Notes under the pieces: model-generated
Databases searched by the model: none
What the model saw: the letters and a program-made list of their open reading frames with translations, nothing else
What the model was told of the DNA's origin: nothing
NCBI RefSeq assembly: GCF_017312725.1
Contig: NZ_BOPO01000053.1
Coordinates: forward strand, 62,001 to 126,000
From: Actinocatenispora comari
GTDB taxonomy: Bacteria; Actinomycetota; Actinomycetes; Mycobacteriales; Micromonosporaceae
Direction of reading: 5' to 3'
Length of the DNA stretch: 64,000 nucleotides
Shown here: positions 8,846 to 18,006 of the stretch, piece after piece
Layout: each line of letters opens with the position of its first letter
Position numbering within the stretch: position 1 is the stretch's first letter
Position numbers and translations under genes: made by a program

Positions 8846-9763
8846 TCACGGCCGTACGCGGATGATCGTCTTTCCCTTGCGACGCTCGGTCGGGTTGAGC
8901 ACGGCGACCGCGTCGTCGAGGTCGCCGACGGTGCCGATGTTGGTGCGCAGCCGGCCGTCTCGTACTCGCCGCACGATCTCGTCCAGCTGGGCGCGGTCGG
9001 ACTCGACCACGAAGTCGATCGCCACGCCCTCGGGCGGCCGCGCCTCGACCGGGCCGACGATGGACACCAACCGTCCGCCGGGCCGCACCAGTGGTGCGGA
9101 GCGCTTCTGCACCTCGCCGCCGATGCCGTCGAGGACCAGATCGACGGCACCGACGTCCTCCAACGCGTCGCTGTCGAGATCGACGAACTCCTGCGCGCCG
9201 TACTCGAGGGCCTTCGAGCGATCGGCGGCGCGCCCGGTGCCGACGACGTGGCCGCCGAACTCCCGTGCCAGCTGCGTCGCCATCGTCCCGACCGCGCCGA
9301 CCGCGCCGTGCACCAGGATCCGCTGCCCGGCCCGCAGGTGTCCGTGGTCGAACAGGCCCTGCCATGCGGTCAGGCCGGAGATCGGGAGGCTCGCGCCGAT
9401 CGTGAAGTCGAGGTCACCGGGCAGGGCGGCGAGGTTGCGCGCCTCGACCGCCACGTACTGCGCCAGCGTGCCGTCGCGATGCCAGTCCGCGATGCCGCAC
9501 ACCCGCTGCCCGACCGACAGCCCCGTCGTACCGTAGCCGAGGGAGGCGACCACCCCGGCCAGCTCGTGCCCGAGTACCGACGGGGTCCGGTCCCGGCCGG
9601 CGCGATCGACCCAGGTGGAGGGCCAGTCCAGCTCGTCCGGTACGTATCCCGCCGCGTGCACGCGAACGACGACGTCGTTGATCGCCGCCGCGGGCTCGGG
9701 GCGTTCCACCAGCCTCATCCCGGCGGTTCCCGCCGCCTCGTCGGTCGCCACGATCGCCTTCAT
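8846..9763 (-). CDS. NADPH:quinone oxidoreductase-like MDR protein
   Basis: A 305-residue medium-chain reductase without zinc ligands, so of the quinone/enone reductase type. The N-terminal GroES-like part contains the fragment VLGHELAGVV, and the Rossmann part starts with RILVHGAVGAVGTMATQLAR (AxGxxG turn). The internal ATG at 9763 was chosen because GAGGGGG precedes it and MKAIVATDE is the normal N-terminus of the family. It probably reduces quinones or reactive carbonyls with NADPH. A promoter-like motif shared with the SDR at 14593 lies 53 nt upstream. Confidence 0.85.
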   Translation of the reverse strand: MKAIVATDEAAGTAGMRLVERPEPAAAINDVVVRVHAAGYVPDELDWPSTWVDRAGRDRTPSVLGHELAGVVASLGYGTTGLSVGQRVCGIADWHRDGTLAQYVAVEARNLAALPGDLDFTIGASLPISGLTAWQGLFDHGHLRAGQRILVHGAVGAVGTMATQLAREFGGHVVGTGRAADRSKALEYGAQEFVDLDSDALEDVGAVDLVLDGIGGEVQKRSAPLVRPGGRLVSIVGPVEARPPEGVAIDFVVESDRAQLDEIVRRVRDGRLRTNIGTVGDLDDAVAVLNPTERRKGKTIIRVRP

Positions 9764-9815
9764 CCGGCCCCCTCTGCCTGCCACCCCGCGTACTCGACGA
9801 CGTCGGGTCGTCTCT

Positions 9816-9845
9816 GTCTAGTGACCGCGCAGCGCGGTGTCTTAC
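9816..9845 (-). promoter_or_regulatory. Shared promoter-like motif GTAAGAC-N15-CACTAGAC
   Basis: On the reverse strand GTAAGAC (9845-9839), 15 nt, CACTAGAC (9823-9816). Almost the same pair, with 16 nt between, precedes the other reverse-strand oxidoreductase gene at 15456-15486. TAGAC at a -10 position with AAGAC(A/C) about 18 nt upstream could be a sigma-70 or ECF promoter. Confidence 0.4.
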
Positions 9846-9924
9846 CCTGCCTCCCGGTGCCAGCCGGCTCGCTCGTCGTGCCGGACCGGAACGACGAGCG
9901 CCGTTCGTCTGCCAGACTGGGGCC

Positions 9925-10395
9925 GTGCCCGCCATCGTTCAGTTGCTCGCCTCGCCCGTGCACCGCTTCGAGGGGCGCCCGGGCGACGGCCCGGCGCCGG
10001 CACCCGGGCCCGAGATCGTCGACGAGATCGAGATTCGCGGCGGGCTCGGCATCGTCGGCGACCGCTACTTCGCCCGGCCCGCACACCGGGACGCGGCCGT
10101 CACCATCATGGCCGCGGAGTTCCTGCCCGACGACGTGGATCTGACCCGGACGCGGCGCAACATCCTGGTGCGGGAGATCCCGGTGGACGACATGGTCGGG
10201 CGCACGCTGACCCTCGACTCCGGGCTCGGCCCGGTGGTGTTCGCGGTGCACCGGCCCGCCCGCCCGTGTGCCTGGATGGACGTCACGATCGGGCCGGGTG
10301 CCCGCAAGAACCTGCGGGGGCACGGCGGGGTCCGGACCCGCCCACTGACCGACGGGCGGCTGCGGGTCGGCCCGGTCACGTTCACGGTGGACTGA
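9925..10395 (+). CDS. MOSC domain-containing protein
   Basis: A 156-residue single MOSC domain protein; the family binds sulfur or molybdenum cofactor and includes proteins that act in sulfur transfer or reduction of N-hydroxylated compounds. Visible family features are GIVGDRYF (about 42-49), the segment TRTRRNILVRE (about 75-85) and a conserved Cys in ARPCAWMD (about 116), the candidate sulfur carrier. The start is GTG at 9925. The convergent neighbour is a molybdopterin sulfite-oxidase-like enzyme, which fits a molybdenum context. Confidence 0.82.
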   Translation: MPAIVQLLASPVHRFEGRPGDGPAPAPGPEIVDEIEIRGGLGIVGDRYFARPAHRDAAVTIMAAEFLPDDVDLTRTRRNILVREIPVDDMVGRTLTLDSGLGPVVFAVHRPARPCAWMDVTIGPGARKNLRGHGGVRTRPLTDGRLRVGPVTFTVD

Positions 10396-10434
10396 CCGCC
10401 GTCGCCGGGAACGCCGCAGCCAGGCAGGCCCGGG

Positions 10435-11034
10435 TCAGTCGCCGGCGTACCGCTGCTCCCGCCACGGGTCGCCGTAGTTGTGGTAGCCCCGCATCTCCCA
10501 GAATCCCGGCTCGTCGTGGTCGAGCAGGTGCATGCCTCGGACCCACTTCGCCGACTTCCACAGGTACAGGTGCGGCACGAGCAGCCGGGCGGGCCCGCCG
10601 TGCCGGGGGTCGAGTTCCGCGCCCTCGTAGCGGTACGCGAGCCACGCCTTCGCGCCGAGCAGGTCGCCGAGCGGAACGTTGGTCGTGTAGGCGTCGTAGG
10701 TGTGCACCAACGCGTGGTCGGCGACCGCCGGTACCGACTCGAACAGCGTGTCCAGCGACACGCCTTCCCACCGGGTTCCGAGCTTCGACCACTTCGTGAC
10801 GCAGTGGATGTCGGCGGTGATCTGCTCGCGCGGCAGGCGCATCAGCTCGTCCCACGACCAGGTGTGCCGGCGGCGGGCGGCGTCGGTGATCACGAACCGC
10901 CACGTGTCGGTGGGTACCCGCGGCGTCGGCCCCGCCGTCAGGACGGGGAAGCCGTCGGCCAGGTGCTGTCCGGGCGGCAGCCTGTCGTCACCCGGCTGGC
11001 GGCGCGACCGGAACCCGCGGTTGAGGATGGGCAC
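10435..11034 (-). CDS. Molybdopterin-dependent sulfite oxidase-like oxidoreductase
   Basis: A 199-residue protein of the SUOX/YedY fold with only the cofactor domain. The likely molybdenum ligand is the Cys in ITADIHCVTKWSK (about residue 78). The motifs FESVPAVADHALVHTYD, YEGAELDPRHGGPARL and LYLWKSAKWVRGM (about 160) are typical of short actinobacterial members. There is no Tat signal, so it is probably cytoplasmic, unlike E. coli MsrP/YedY. Substrate unknown; protein methionine sulfoxide or sulfite are the family precedents. CAGGAGCATCAGG precedes the ATG at 11034. Confidence 0.85.
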   Translation of the reverse strand: MPILNRGFRSRRQPGDDRLPPGQHLADGFPVLTAGPTPRVPTDTWRFVITDAARRRHTWSWDELMRLPREQITADIHCVTKWSKLGTRWEGVSLDTLFESVPAVADHALVHTYDAYTTNVPLGDLLGAKAWLAYRYEGAELDPRHGGPARLLVPHLYLWKSAKWVRGMHLLDHDEPGFWEMRGYHNYGDPWREQRYAGD

Positions 11035-11147
11035 CTGATGCTCCTTTCAGCGTCGAACGGACGATGATGCGTTCGCACCGGGCGACCTCACCGGTCGGCC
11101 GGTGCGCTCGGGGCCCTGCCGTTCCGGGCCCGGATGCCGCCGCGCGG

Positions 11148-12860
11148 TCAGGCATCGTCGCGTCCCTCCTCGCGCGTGGGCAGCGGTGCGAGGTCCCCGA
11201 CGAGTTCCGGGTACTTGAGGTCGAAGGCGGGGCGCTCGCTGCGGATGCGCACCATCCGGTCGAAGTTGCGCAGCGGCGGCGGGCAGCTGGTGGCCCACTC
11301 GAGTGAGGCGCCGTAGCCCCACGGGTCGTCGACCTCGACGACCGGTCCGCTCTTGTACGACTTGTAGACGTTCCACAGGAACGGCAGCAGCGACAGTCCG
11401 AGGATGAACGCGCCGATGGTCGAGACCATGTTCAGCGTGGTGAAGCCGTCGCCGGCCTGGTAGTCGGCGTACCGGCGGGGCATGCCCTTCGCACCCAGCC
11501 AGAACTGGACCAGGAAGGTGGCGTGGAAGCCGATGAACGTCAGCCAGAAGTGCAGTTTGCCGAGTCGGTCGTCCATCATCCGGCCGGTCATCTTGGGAAA
11601 CCAGAAGTACACGCCGGCGTAGACGGCGAACACGATGGTGCCGAACAGCACGTAGTGGAAGTGCGCGACGACGAAGTAGGTGTCCGAGACGTGGAAGTCG
11701 ATCGCGGGGGAGGCGAGCAGCACCCCGGTCAACCCACCCAGCAGGAAGGTGATCAGGAACCCGAGGGAGAACATCATCGGTGACTGGAAGGTGAGCTGGC
11801 CGCGCCACATGGTGCCGATCCAGTTGAAGAACTTCAGTCCGGTCGGCACCGCGATCAGGAAACTCAGCAGCGAGAAGAACGGCAGCAGCACCTGCCCGGT
11901 GGCGAACATGTGGTGTGCCCACACCGTCATCGACAGCGCGGCGATCCCGATGATGGCGCCGACCATCCCTTTGTAGCCGAACAGCGGCTTGCGGCTGAAC
12001 ACCGGGATCACCTCGGAGATGATCCCGAAGAACGGCAACGCGACGATGTACACCTCGGGGTGGCCGAAGAACCAGAACAGGTGCTGCCAGAGGATCGGGC
12101 CGCCGGTGTCGGAGTCGAACACGTGCGCGCCCAGCTCCCGGTCCGCCAGTACGGCCGCGTAACCGGCCGCCAGGAGCGGGAAGACGAGCAACGCGAGCAG
12201 TGCGGTCACCAGGATCGACCAGGTGAACAGCGGCAGCCGGAACATCGTCATGCCCGGCGCGCGCAACGTCAGCACCGTGGTGACCAGGTTGACCGAACCG
12301 AGGATCGTGCCCAGCCCGGACAGGATCAGCCCCGCGAACCACAGGTCCACTCCGGGCCCGGGAGAGTTCGCGACACCGGCGAGCGGCTGGTAGGCGGTCC
12401 AGCCGAACGCCGCGCTCCCGCCGGGCGTGGCCAGCCCGGCGACCACGATGCTCCCGCCGAACAGGTACAGCCAGTACGCGAACGCGTTCAGCCGCGGGAA
12501 CGCGACGTCCGGTGCGCCGATCTGCAGCGGCACGATGTAGTTGGCGAAGGCGAACAGGATCGGTGTGGCGAACAGCAGCAGCATGATCGTGCCGTGCATG
12601 GTGAACAGCTGGTTGTACTGCTCGGGCGACAGGAACTGCATGCCCGGCCGGGCCAGCTCGGCGCGCATCAGCAGCGCCAGGAAGCCACCGACGATGAAGA
12701 AGCCGAACGCGGTGACCATGTACATGATCCCGATCTGCTTCGCGTCGGTGGTCCGGATCGTGCGGGCCAGCCAGGAGCCGCGCGGCGCGGTGCGCAGCGG
12801 CCACGGACGCGCGACGATCGGCCGGGGGACCGGCACGGGTTTGTTCGAAACGGTGCTCAC
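11148..12860 (-). CDS. ctaD: Cytochrome c oxidase subunit I (first of two copies)
   Basis: A 570-residue catalytic subunit of an aa3-type oxidase in the cytoplasmic membrane, with 12 helices. Metal ligands are visible: [10 protein letters not shown] (heme a His), [17 protein letters not shown] (CuB His and the cross-linked Tyr), [11 protein letters not shown] (two CuB His) and AHFHYVLFG (heme a3 and heme a His). GTG at 12860 was chosen because AAGGAG lies 6 nt upstream; the longer reading from 12896 would start inside the hairpin at 12894-12945. No other oxidase subunit gene is adjacent. The second copy is at 25849. Confidence 0.93.
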   Translation of the reverse strand: MSTVSNKPVPVPRPIVARPWPLRTAPRGSWLARTIRTTDAKQIGIMYMVTAFGFFIVGGFLALLMRAELARPGMQFLSPEQYNQLFTMHGTIMLLLFATPILFAFANYIVPLQIGAPDVAFPRLNAFAYWLYLFGGSIVVAGLATPGGSAAFGWTAYQPLAGVANSPGPGVDLWFAGLILSGLGTILGSVNLVTTVLTLRAPGMTMFRLPLFTWSILVTALLALLVFPLLAAGYAAVLADRELGAHVFDSDTGGPILWQHLFWFFGHPEVYIVALPFFGIISEVIPVFSRKPLFGYKGMVGAIIGIAALSMTVWAHHMFATGQVLLPFFSLLSFLIAVPTGLKFFNWIGTMWRGQLTFQSPMMFSLGFLITFLLGGLTGVLLASPAIDFHVSDTYFVVAHFHYVLFGTIVFAVYAGVYFWFPKMTGRMMDDRLGKLHFWLTFIGFHATFLVQFWLGAKGMPRRYADYQAGDGFTTLNMVSTIGAFILGLSLLPFLWNVYKSYKSGPVVEVDDPWGYGASLEWATSCPPPLRNFDRMVRIRSERPAFDLKYPELVGDLAPLPTREEGRDDA

Positions 12861-12893
12861 ACGGCGCTCCTTGACGTTCGTGGCGTGGAGCTT

Positions 12894-12945
12894 CACGGCG
12901 TGGGGCGGGAGGCAGTGGCATCCGCTGCCTCCCGCCCACGCCGTG
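12894..12945 (-). terminator. Strong hairpin, terminator of msrBA
   Basis: Arms 12894-12915 and 12925-12945 are complementary over 21 bp with one bulged G and a 9-nt loop. It lies between the msrA stop and the ctaD start on the reverse strand. There is no U-tract, as is usual for hairpin terminators in high-GC actinomycetes. Confidence 0.7.
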
Positions 12946-12972
12946 TCCCTTGCGGACCCGGGGCGAAGGCGG

Positions 12973-13500
12973 CTACGCGGAGTCCGCCGGCGCCTGCGGG
13001 GACCGCGACGGCAGCCGCCACTCGGGCCGGATGAAGTGGCAGGTGTACCCGGACGGGAAGGTCTCCAGATAGTCCTGGTGCTCCGGCTCGGCTTCCCAGA
13101 ACGGGCCGGCCGCGGTCACCTCGGTGACGACCTTGCCCGGCCACAACCCCGACGCGTCGACGTCGGCGATGGTCTGCTCGGCGACGTTCTTCTGCTCGTC
13201 GTCGAGGTAGAAGATCGCCGACCGGTACGACGTGCCGACGTCGTTGCCCTGCCGGTTCCTGGTGGTCGGATCGTGGATCTGGAAGAAGAACTCCAGAATT
13301 CGCCGATAGCTGGTGACCGACGGGTCGAACAGGATCTCGATGGCCTCTGCATGGGTGCCGTGGTGGCGGTACGTCGCGTGCGGGACGTCGCCGCCGGTGT
13401 AGCCGACTCGGGTCGACACGACGCCGGGCTGCCTGCGGATCAGATCCTGCATCCCCCAGAAACAGCCGCCGGCCAGGATCGCCTTGTGCGGGCCGTGCAT
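12973..13500 (-). CDS. msrA: Peptide methionine-S-sulfoxide reductase
   Basis: A 175-residue MsrA repairing the S-epimer of methionine sulfoxide in the cytoplasm. The catalytic motif GGCFWGMQ lies at about 12-19, followed by [20 protein letters not shown]. The start is the ATG at 13500, placed 9 nt after AGGAGG; an ATG three codons earlier lies directly on that ribosome site. The ribosome site itself lies within the last codons of msrB, so the two are cotranscribed and coupled. The hairpin at 12894-12945 probably ends the message. Confidence 0.95.
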   Translation of the reverse strand: MHGPHKAILAGGCFWGMQDLIRRQPGVVSTRVGYTGGDVPHATYRHHGTHAEAIEILFDPSVTSYRRILEFFFQIHDPTTRNRQGNDVGTSYRSAIFYLDDEQKNVAEQTIADVDASGLWPGKVVTEVTAAGPFWEAEPEHQDYLETFPSGYTCHFIRPEWRLPSRSPQAPADSA

Positions 13501-13501
13501 G

Positions 13502-13954
13502 CTACGCATCCTCCTTCTCGAACAGGTGCCGGTAGGCGCCGTATCCCTGGGCCTCCAGCTCGGCCGCGGGGACGAACCGCAGAGCCGCGGAGTTCATGCA
13601 GTACCGCAGCCCGCCGTCGGCGACCGGCCCGTCGTCGAACAGGTGCCCGAGATGGCTGTCGCCGTGCGCCGACCGCACCTCGGTACGGACCATGCCGAGG
13701 CCGACGTCCGGCTTCGTCACGACGTTGTCGGCCTCGAGCGGCCGGGTGAAGCTCGGCCAGCCCGTGTGGCTGTCGTACTTGTCGGTCGAGGCGAACAACG
13801 GCTCACCGGACACCACGTCGACGTAGATCCCCGGCTCCTTGTTGTCCCAGTACTCGTTCTGGAAGGCCGGTTCGGTCCCGGCGTCCTGGGTGACCCGCCG
13901 CTGCTGGCTGGTCAGTCGGGCAACCGCCTCCGGGTCCTTGTGATAGGTCACCAT
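13502..13954 (-). CDS. msrB: Peptide methionine-R-sulfoxide reductase
   Basis: A 150-residue MsrB acting on the R-epimer. The catalytic Cys is in [14 protein letters not shown] (about 120), with [13 protein letters not shown] and GWPSFTRPL as further family blocks. The paired CxxC motifs of zinc-binding MsrBs are absent, so this is the non-zinc type. AGAGGAG precedes the ATG at 13954. It is the first gene of the msrBA unit. Confidence 0.95.
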   Translation of the reverse strand: MVTYHKDPEAVARLTSQQRRVTQDAGTEPAFQNEYWDNKEPGIYVDVVSGEPLFASTDKYDSHTGWPSFTRPLEADNVVTKPDVGLGMVRTEVRSAHGDSHLGHLFDDGPVADGGLRYCMNSAALRFVPAAELEAQGYGAYRHLFEKEDA

Positions 13955-13992
13955 CGTGAGTCTCCTCTGCGTGCGTGGGTAGGGCCGCGGGC

Positions 13993-14445
13993 TCAGAAGT
14001 CGTCGTCCTGCTCGCGTTCGGATACCACGTGGATGGCCGCCTCCTCGGCGGAGGCGGCACCGCCGTCGACTCCCACGTCCAGGGCCCACTGGTCGGAACC
14101 GGCATCGGCCGGATCCAGGTCGGCGGCGATCAGGCGGCCGGAGCGTGCCCCGCCGACCTGGTCGTCGAGCGGCTCGCCGTCGGTGTCGGTGCTGTCCCCG
14201 ATGCCGTCACCGTCGACCTCGTCCACCCGGTCCGGCAGTTCCCGGGCGAGCCGGTGGGCAAGGTCCTCCCCGCGCGCCGCCTCGGCCGCCGTCAGCCCCC
14301 ACCGGTCGATCTCCCACGGCCGCTCGTTGGGCGAGTAGCCGGTGTCCGGGTCGTACTCGGTCTCCTCGTCGTCGAGACTCTCCTGCGGGCGCAGCAGGCT
14401 CACGTCACCGTCGGGTTCGGCGTCTGGCTCGGTCGCCGATGTCAT
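13993..14445 (-). CDS. DUF5709 family acidic protein
   Basis: A 150-residue, very acidic, hydrophilic protein. The core ([20 protein letters not shown], then [21 protein letters not shown]) matches DUF5709, an actinobacterial family with no known function. No membrane or signal segment. TAGGAGGAG lies 5 nt before the ATG. It lies 38 nt upstream of msrB on the same strand and may be cotranscribed with it. A second DUF5709 protein is encoded at 22946. Confidence 0.78.
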   Translation of the reverse strand: MTSATEPDAEPDGDVSLLRPQESLDDEETEYDPDTGYSPNERPWEIDRWGLTAAEAARGEDLAHRLARELPDRVDEVDGDGIGDSTDTDGEPLDDQVGGARSGRLIAADLDPADAGSDQWALDVGVDGGAASAEEAAIHVVSEREQDDDF

Positions 14446-14592
14446 CGGAACTCCTCCTACGGCATGCGCACGCCCGCGTCGTGGGCGGCGGTTTCCCGGT
14501 TCTCGTCGGTGCGTTCTCGTCGATGTCGAGGGTGGCGACGCACAGCGCGCCCGCCTGCTCGGCGGCACCCACTCGTACGGCAGCGACGAGGC

Positions 14593-15366
14593 TCAGTTGC
14601 GGCCGGCCATCACACCGCCGTCGACGTCCCAGATGGCGCCGGTGACCCAGTCCGCCTCGCCGGACAGCAGGAAACTTGCGGTCGAGGCGATGTCGCGGGC
14701 CGTGCCCACCCGGCCGGCAGGGTGGAAGTCGTCGAACCCGGCCAGCGTCTGATCGATCTGGTCCTTGGGGATGAAACCCTCGTACAGCGGGGTCTTGACC
14801 ACCGCCGGCGCCACCGCGTTGACCCGGATGTGGTGTGCTGCCAGCTCGATCGCGAGGTTCTTGGTGAGCGCGTGCAGCCCGGCCTTGGCCATCGAGTACC
14901 CCGACGACGGGGTGGCACCGATCGCCTGATGGGCCCACATGCTGCCGATGTTGACGATGGATCCGCCGGCGGAGTGGTCGATCATGCCCCGCACGACGGT
15001 CTGGGTGAGGAAGAAGATCGCCCGGCTCAGTTCGAGGTAGGAGTCGTAGAAGTCGCCGTCGTAGTCGAGAAACGGCTTGGGTACGAAGAACCCGGCCGCA
15101 TTGAGCAGGAGCGTCGCGTCGGCGTGCTCGGCGGCGAGTTGCGCCCGTACGTCGGTGACCTGGGTACGGTCGGCGAGATCGGCCACGATGCCGTACGCGG
15201 CACCGTCCTTGCTCAGTTCGGTGACGGTCTCGTCGACGCGGGCGGGATCGCGCCCGATGATCACGACGCTGCCGCCGCCGGCGACCACGTCGATCGCCGT
15301 CTGCCTGCCCATTCCGCTGCTGCCGCCCACGGCGACCAACTTGCGTCCTTCGAAACGGCCTGCCAT
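14593..15366 (-). CDS. SDR family oxidoreductase
   Basis: A 257-residue classical short-chain dehydrogenase. It shows GGSSGMGRQ (about 14-22) for NAD(P) binding, NAAG (about 88), the catalytic Ser in NIGSMW and the pair YSMAK (about 155-159), followed by the substrate-loop region [22 protein letters not shown] precedes the ATG at 15366. The promoter-like motif at 15456-15486 is shared with the quinone oxidoreductase at 8846. Substrate unknown. Confidence 0.87.
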   Translation of the reverse strand: MAGRFEGRKLVAVGGSSGMGRQTAIDVVAGGGSVVIIGRDPARVDETVTELSKDGAAYGIVADLADRTQVTDVRAQLAAEHADATLLLNAAGFFVPKPFLDYDGDFYDSYLELSRAIFFLTQTVVRGMIDHSAGGSIVNIGSMWAHQAIGATPSSGYSMAKAGLHALTKNLAIELAAHHIRVNAVAPAVVKTPLYEGFIPKDQIDQTLAGFDDFHPAGRVGTARDIASTASFLLSGEADWVTGAIWDVDGGVMAGRN

Positions 15367-15455
15367 CGCTGCTGCTCCTCGGTTGATCGGCGGCACCGCG
15401 ATCGGTGACGGGTACCGGGCGGTGCCGCTGGTTGCCGTGTCCATCCCGTCCACCC

Positions 15456-15486
15456 GTCTAGTGGCACCGAGCGCGCCCGGTCTTAC
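15456..15486 (-). promoter_or_regulatory. Shared promoter-like motif GTAAGAC-N16-CACTAGAC
   Basis: Reverse strand: GTAAGAC (15486-15480), 16 nt, CACTAGAC (15463-15456), about 90 nt before the SDR start at 15366. It is the sister of the motif at 9816-9845. Apart from this motif I see nothing else in 15367-15700. Confidence 0.4.
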
Positions 15487-15700
15487 GGACCGGATGACCG
15501 GCGCTCCGCCTCGCTCGCCGCAACCGGCACGGGTAAGAACCCCGACGAACCTGACACCAATCCTCAGGCGGCAGGGTGCAGGCCCCCCGCCGTCGGCCGG
15601 GTGCTCGACCGGGTCGACGATCCGCGCCGGTCGCCCGACGACGACTGCGGCATGCTTCACCTCCGAGGACGCAGGAACGGACATCGAGCAGGGAGCAGGC

Positions 15701-15979
15701 GTGGACAAGGATGCGCAGAACGGGACGGACGGTGATCGACCGGGTGATCATTGGTCTCGGCTCGACGCGTTCCTGGCGACCGATGCCCGTGACGCCGGCT
15801 GTGACCGGGCCCGGGAGATGCTCGACGTGTATGCGGAGTTGCTCGCCGCCGGCGCCGATGCGGGTACGCGATTTCCCGAGCTGCGCCCCCACTTCCTGGC
15901 ATGCGGTTCCTGTGCCGGTGACCTGGCGGGGCTGCTCCACGCCATCACCGATGGGCCGGCCGCGCCGGGGCCCTCGTAG
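15701..15979 (+). CDS. Zinc-finger anti-sigma factor candidate
   Basis: A 92-residue protein beginning at GTG 15701, with GGGAGC 4 nt upstream. Near the C-terminus is [10 protein letters not shown], a H-x3-C-x2-C zinc motif as in ZAS-type anti-sigma factors, preceded by a Cys and a helix ([17 protein letters not shown]). It lies directly upstream of an ECF-like sigma gene, in the arrangement usual for cognate pairs. No membrane helix, so it would be a cytoplasmic, possibly redox-sensitive, partner. The pairing is inference from motif and position. Confidence 0.68.
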   Translation: MDKDAQNGTDGDRPGDHWSRLDAFLATDARDAGCDRAREMLDVYAELLAAGADAGTRFPELRPHFLACGSCAGDLAGLLHAITDGPAAPGPS

Positions 15980-16060
15980 TACGACCGCTGCTGCTGCCCG
16001 GGACTTCGCCTGAGCACGGCCGGCGGTCGGGCTGGTACCTACCGCACCTCGACTCTTGGA

Positions 16061-16076
16061 TGGTCTATGGAGTCCA
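16061..16076. promoter_or_regulatory. Operator-like palindrome, left copy
   Basis: TGGTCTATGGAGTCCA, an imperfect inverted repeat sharing both outer half-sites (TGG-CT and AGTCCA) with the perfect 16-bp palindrome at 16114-16129. The two centres are 53 bp apart, close to five helical turns. Confidence 0.55.
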
Positions 16077-16113
16077 GTTTGCAGATCTGAGCTTCGGCTC
16101 ACGCGCGCTTGCA

Positions 16114-16129
16114 TGGACTATATAGTCCA
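16114..16129. promoter_or_regulatory. Operator-like perfect palindrome, right copy
   Basis: TGGACTATATAGTCCA reads the same on both strands. It is AT-rich in a very GC-rich region and lies 82 nt before the GTG of the sigma gene. Together with 16061-16076 it looks like a pair of sites for a dimeric repressor or activator. Confidence 0.65.
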
Positions 16130-16210
16130 GCCTACGGTGGGCGTGCGAGGTGCCTGGAGCGACCGGCCAGCGCGTTCACGGCACGTGACGCACCGGCGAA
16201 AGAGGCGGCA

Positions 16211-16849
16211 GTGGACTACCCAGAGATCGATCAAGAGAGTCGCCGGTGGCTACGTGATCTTGCCCCGCGAGGGCCCGCCCGGGAAGCGGCATGCCGGGAG
16301 CTTTACCCGCTGTTGCTGCGCATCGCGAAGTTCGAGGTCCGCCGGCGCGCCCCGCTGCTGGCGTTGAACGGCCCGGAACTGGAGGACATCGCCCACCAGG
16401 CCGCCGCCGACGCGCTGATGGCGGTGAGCGAACGCCTCGACAGGTACCGCGGCGAGGCGAGATTCACCACCTGGGCGGGCAAGTTCGTGATCTTCAACGT
16501 CGCCACCAAGATGAACCGGCATTTCTGGCGGCGCCATGAGGTTTCCTACGAGATGGAGGACTGGTCCAGGCTCGCCGCCAGGTTCGAGGCAGGGCCCGCG
16601 GACGAGGTCCAGGCGAAGGAGTTCGCTGCCGTGGTCTCGTCGGCCGTCGAGGAGAACCTCTCCGAGCGTCAGCGCCTGGTGTTCGTCGCCACGGTCCTCG
16701 ACGGGATGCCGATGAACGTCCTCGCCGAGCAGCTGGGCTCGAACCAGAACGCGCTGTACAAGGTGCTCTTCGATGCGCGGAAGAAGCTGCGGACCGCGCT
16801 CGTGGCAAGCGGCCACCTGCCCGGCGAGACCGGAAGCCGCTCCGCCTGA
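16211..16849 (+). CDS. ECF-like RNA polymerase sigma factor
   Basis: A 212-residue two-domain sigma factor. Region 2 is seen as DRYRGEARFTTWAGKFVIFN (about 77-96), the core-binding and -10-recognising helix. Region 4 is LSERQRLVFVATVLDGMPMN followed by the helix-turn-helix LAEQLGSNQNALYKVLFDAR. There is no region 1.1 or 3, as in ECF factors. The GTG at 16211 follows GAGGCGGCA. The zinc-finger gene upstream is the likely anti-sigma, and the two palindromes between them are likely control sites. Confidence 0.82.
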   Translation: MDYPEIDQESRRWLRDLAPRGPAREAACRELYPLLLRIAKFEVRRRAPLLALNGPELEDIAHQAAADALMAVSERLDRYRGEARFTTWAGKFVIFNVATKMNRHFWRRHEVSYEMEDWSRLAARFEAGPADEVQAKEFAAVVSSAVEENLSERQRLVFVATVLDGMPMNVLAEQLGSNQNALYKVLFDARKKLRTALVASGHLPGETGSRSA

Positions 16850-16856
16850 CCGGCCC

Positions 16857-16878
16857 GGCCGCCGTTCAACCGGCGGCC
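16857..16878. terminator. Short hairpin between convergent genes
   Basis: GGCCGCCG and CGGCGGCC flank a 6-nt loop. The hairpin sits between the sigma gene stop and, overlapping, the stop of the convergent TetR gene, so it could act in both directions. Confidence 0.45.
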
Positions 16879-17495
16879 AGGCTCTCGACGTGAGCGAGCG
16901 CCATGTCCAGCGACGTCGCCATCGGCGTGACGTCGCCCGCGGTCTGAGCCAGCAGGTAGCCGCCCTGGAGGGCGCCCATCAGCCCGATCGCGAGCCGGTC
17001 GACCGGCGCGTCCGCCCGAAGCTCGCCGCTGTCTCGAAGCCGGCGCAACACCGTCGTCAGCAGTGCCTGCCACTCGATGAACAGGGCGGCCAGCGCCTTG
17101 CGGGCGAGATCGTCGTGATCGGAGATCGCGGCGGCCAACGAACCCAGCGCGCATCCGTACGCCCCGTGCCGCAGCGCGTTGTTCTGCACCAGCGCGTCGC
17201 GCCAGCGCCGCAGGCCACGCATCGTGGAGACGTGGCCGAGCGAGGCGCGCTCGCGTTCGAGGATGCGTTCCCCGACGAGGTCGACGACCGCCCGCACCAG
17301 CGCGTCCTTACCCTCGAAGTGGTGGTACAGCTGGGACTTGCTCACGCCGCTCGCGGCGATGACGTCGTCGAGGGTGGTCCCACCGGCGCCCTGGACGAAC
17401 ATCAGGTCGGCCGCCGCCGTCACGATCCGCGCCCGCGTCTTCGCGCCACGCGCGGTCAGGCGCCGGCCGTCGTGCGGGTCGGTGGTCGTGCTCAC
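16866..17495 (-). CDS. TetR/AcrR family transcriptional regulator
   Basis: A 209-residue repressor-type regulator. The N-terminal helix-turn-helix is clear: TRARIVTAAADLMFVQGAGG then TLDDVIAASGVSKSQLYHHF (about 20-60). The ligand domain follows, with RHGAYGCALGSLAAAI (about 115) as in the YxaF/LmrA subgroup. The start used is GTG at 17495; an ATG three codons upstream is possible but has no better ribosome site. Its target is unknown. It is convergent with the sigma gene and upstream of the YCII gene region on the opposite side. Confidence 0.88.
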   Translation of the reverse strand: MSTTTDPHDGRRLTARGAKTRARIVTAAADLMFVQGAGGTTLDDVIAASGVSKSQLYHHFEGKDALVRAVVDLVGERILERERASLGHVSTMRGLRRWRDALVQNNALRHGAYGCALGSLAAAISDHDDLARKALAALFIEWQALLTTVLRRLRDSGELRADAPVDRLAIGLMGALQGGYLLAQTAGDVTPMATSLDMALAHVESLAAG

Positions 17496-17619
17496 GGCTC
17501 CATGCTACTGACCGCGCTCCGCGGCGCCTGTCCATTATGTAGCAGTTCTTCCGCATCTCCGGGCAGGTGACCGGCCGGGCCCCGACCTCGTACTCGCGCG
17601 GTCGGGGCGCCGACCGATG

Positions 17620-18006
17620 TCAGCCGCGGTCCTGCCGCTGCCGGTCGATGATCTCCTCGACCCCGGCGCCGAACCGGTGCACCTCCTGCGGCCAGTCGAG
17701 GCTCTGGGCCATCCGACCCGCCCACTCGCGGGCCGTCTCGTCGTCGGGCACGTCGATGACGGTGAACCCGCCCAGGTGCTCCTTGGTCTCGACGAAGGGC
17801 CCGTCGGTGAAGACCGGCTGCCCGTCCCTGGTCTCGACGCTGAACAGCGCGGTCGACGCGTCGATGCCGCCCTCGGCGTACACGAAGACGCCGGCCGCCT
17901 TCATCTCGTCGACCAGGGCGTGCGAGGCCGCGCTCTTGGTACGCAGATCGTCCGGCGTCTGCTCGGGCACCCAGTCGTCGTTGAACATGATCAGGTATTC
18001 CGGCAT
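17620..18006 (-). CDS. YCII-related (DGPF) domain protein
   Basis: A 128-residue protein beginning MPEYLIMFNDDW, with FTDGPFVETKEHLGGFTVID (about 83-102), the DGPF signature of the YCII-like family. These small ferredoxin-fold proteins are often linked to sigma factors or regulators in actinomycetes, and their activity is not settled. GAGGAGAGG lies 5-6 nt before the ATG. The 237-nt gap upstream to the AraC gene contains no other gene I can support. Confidence 0.82.
   Translation of the reverse strand: MPEYLIMFNDDWVPEQTPDDLRTKSAASHALVDEMKAAGVFVYAEGGIDASTALFSVETRDGQPVFTDGPFVETKEHLGGFTVIDVPDDETAREWAGRMAQSLDWPQEVHRFGAGVEEIIDRQRQDRG

Noticed and set aside
12861-12896. Longer ctaD start at GTG 12896
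   Set aside because: It begins inside the hairpin 12894-12945 and has no ribosome site, whereas GTG 12860 has AAGGAG at the right distance.
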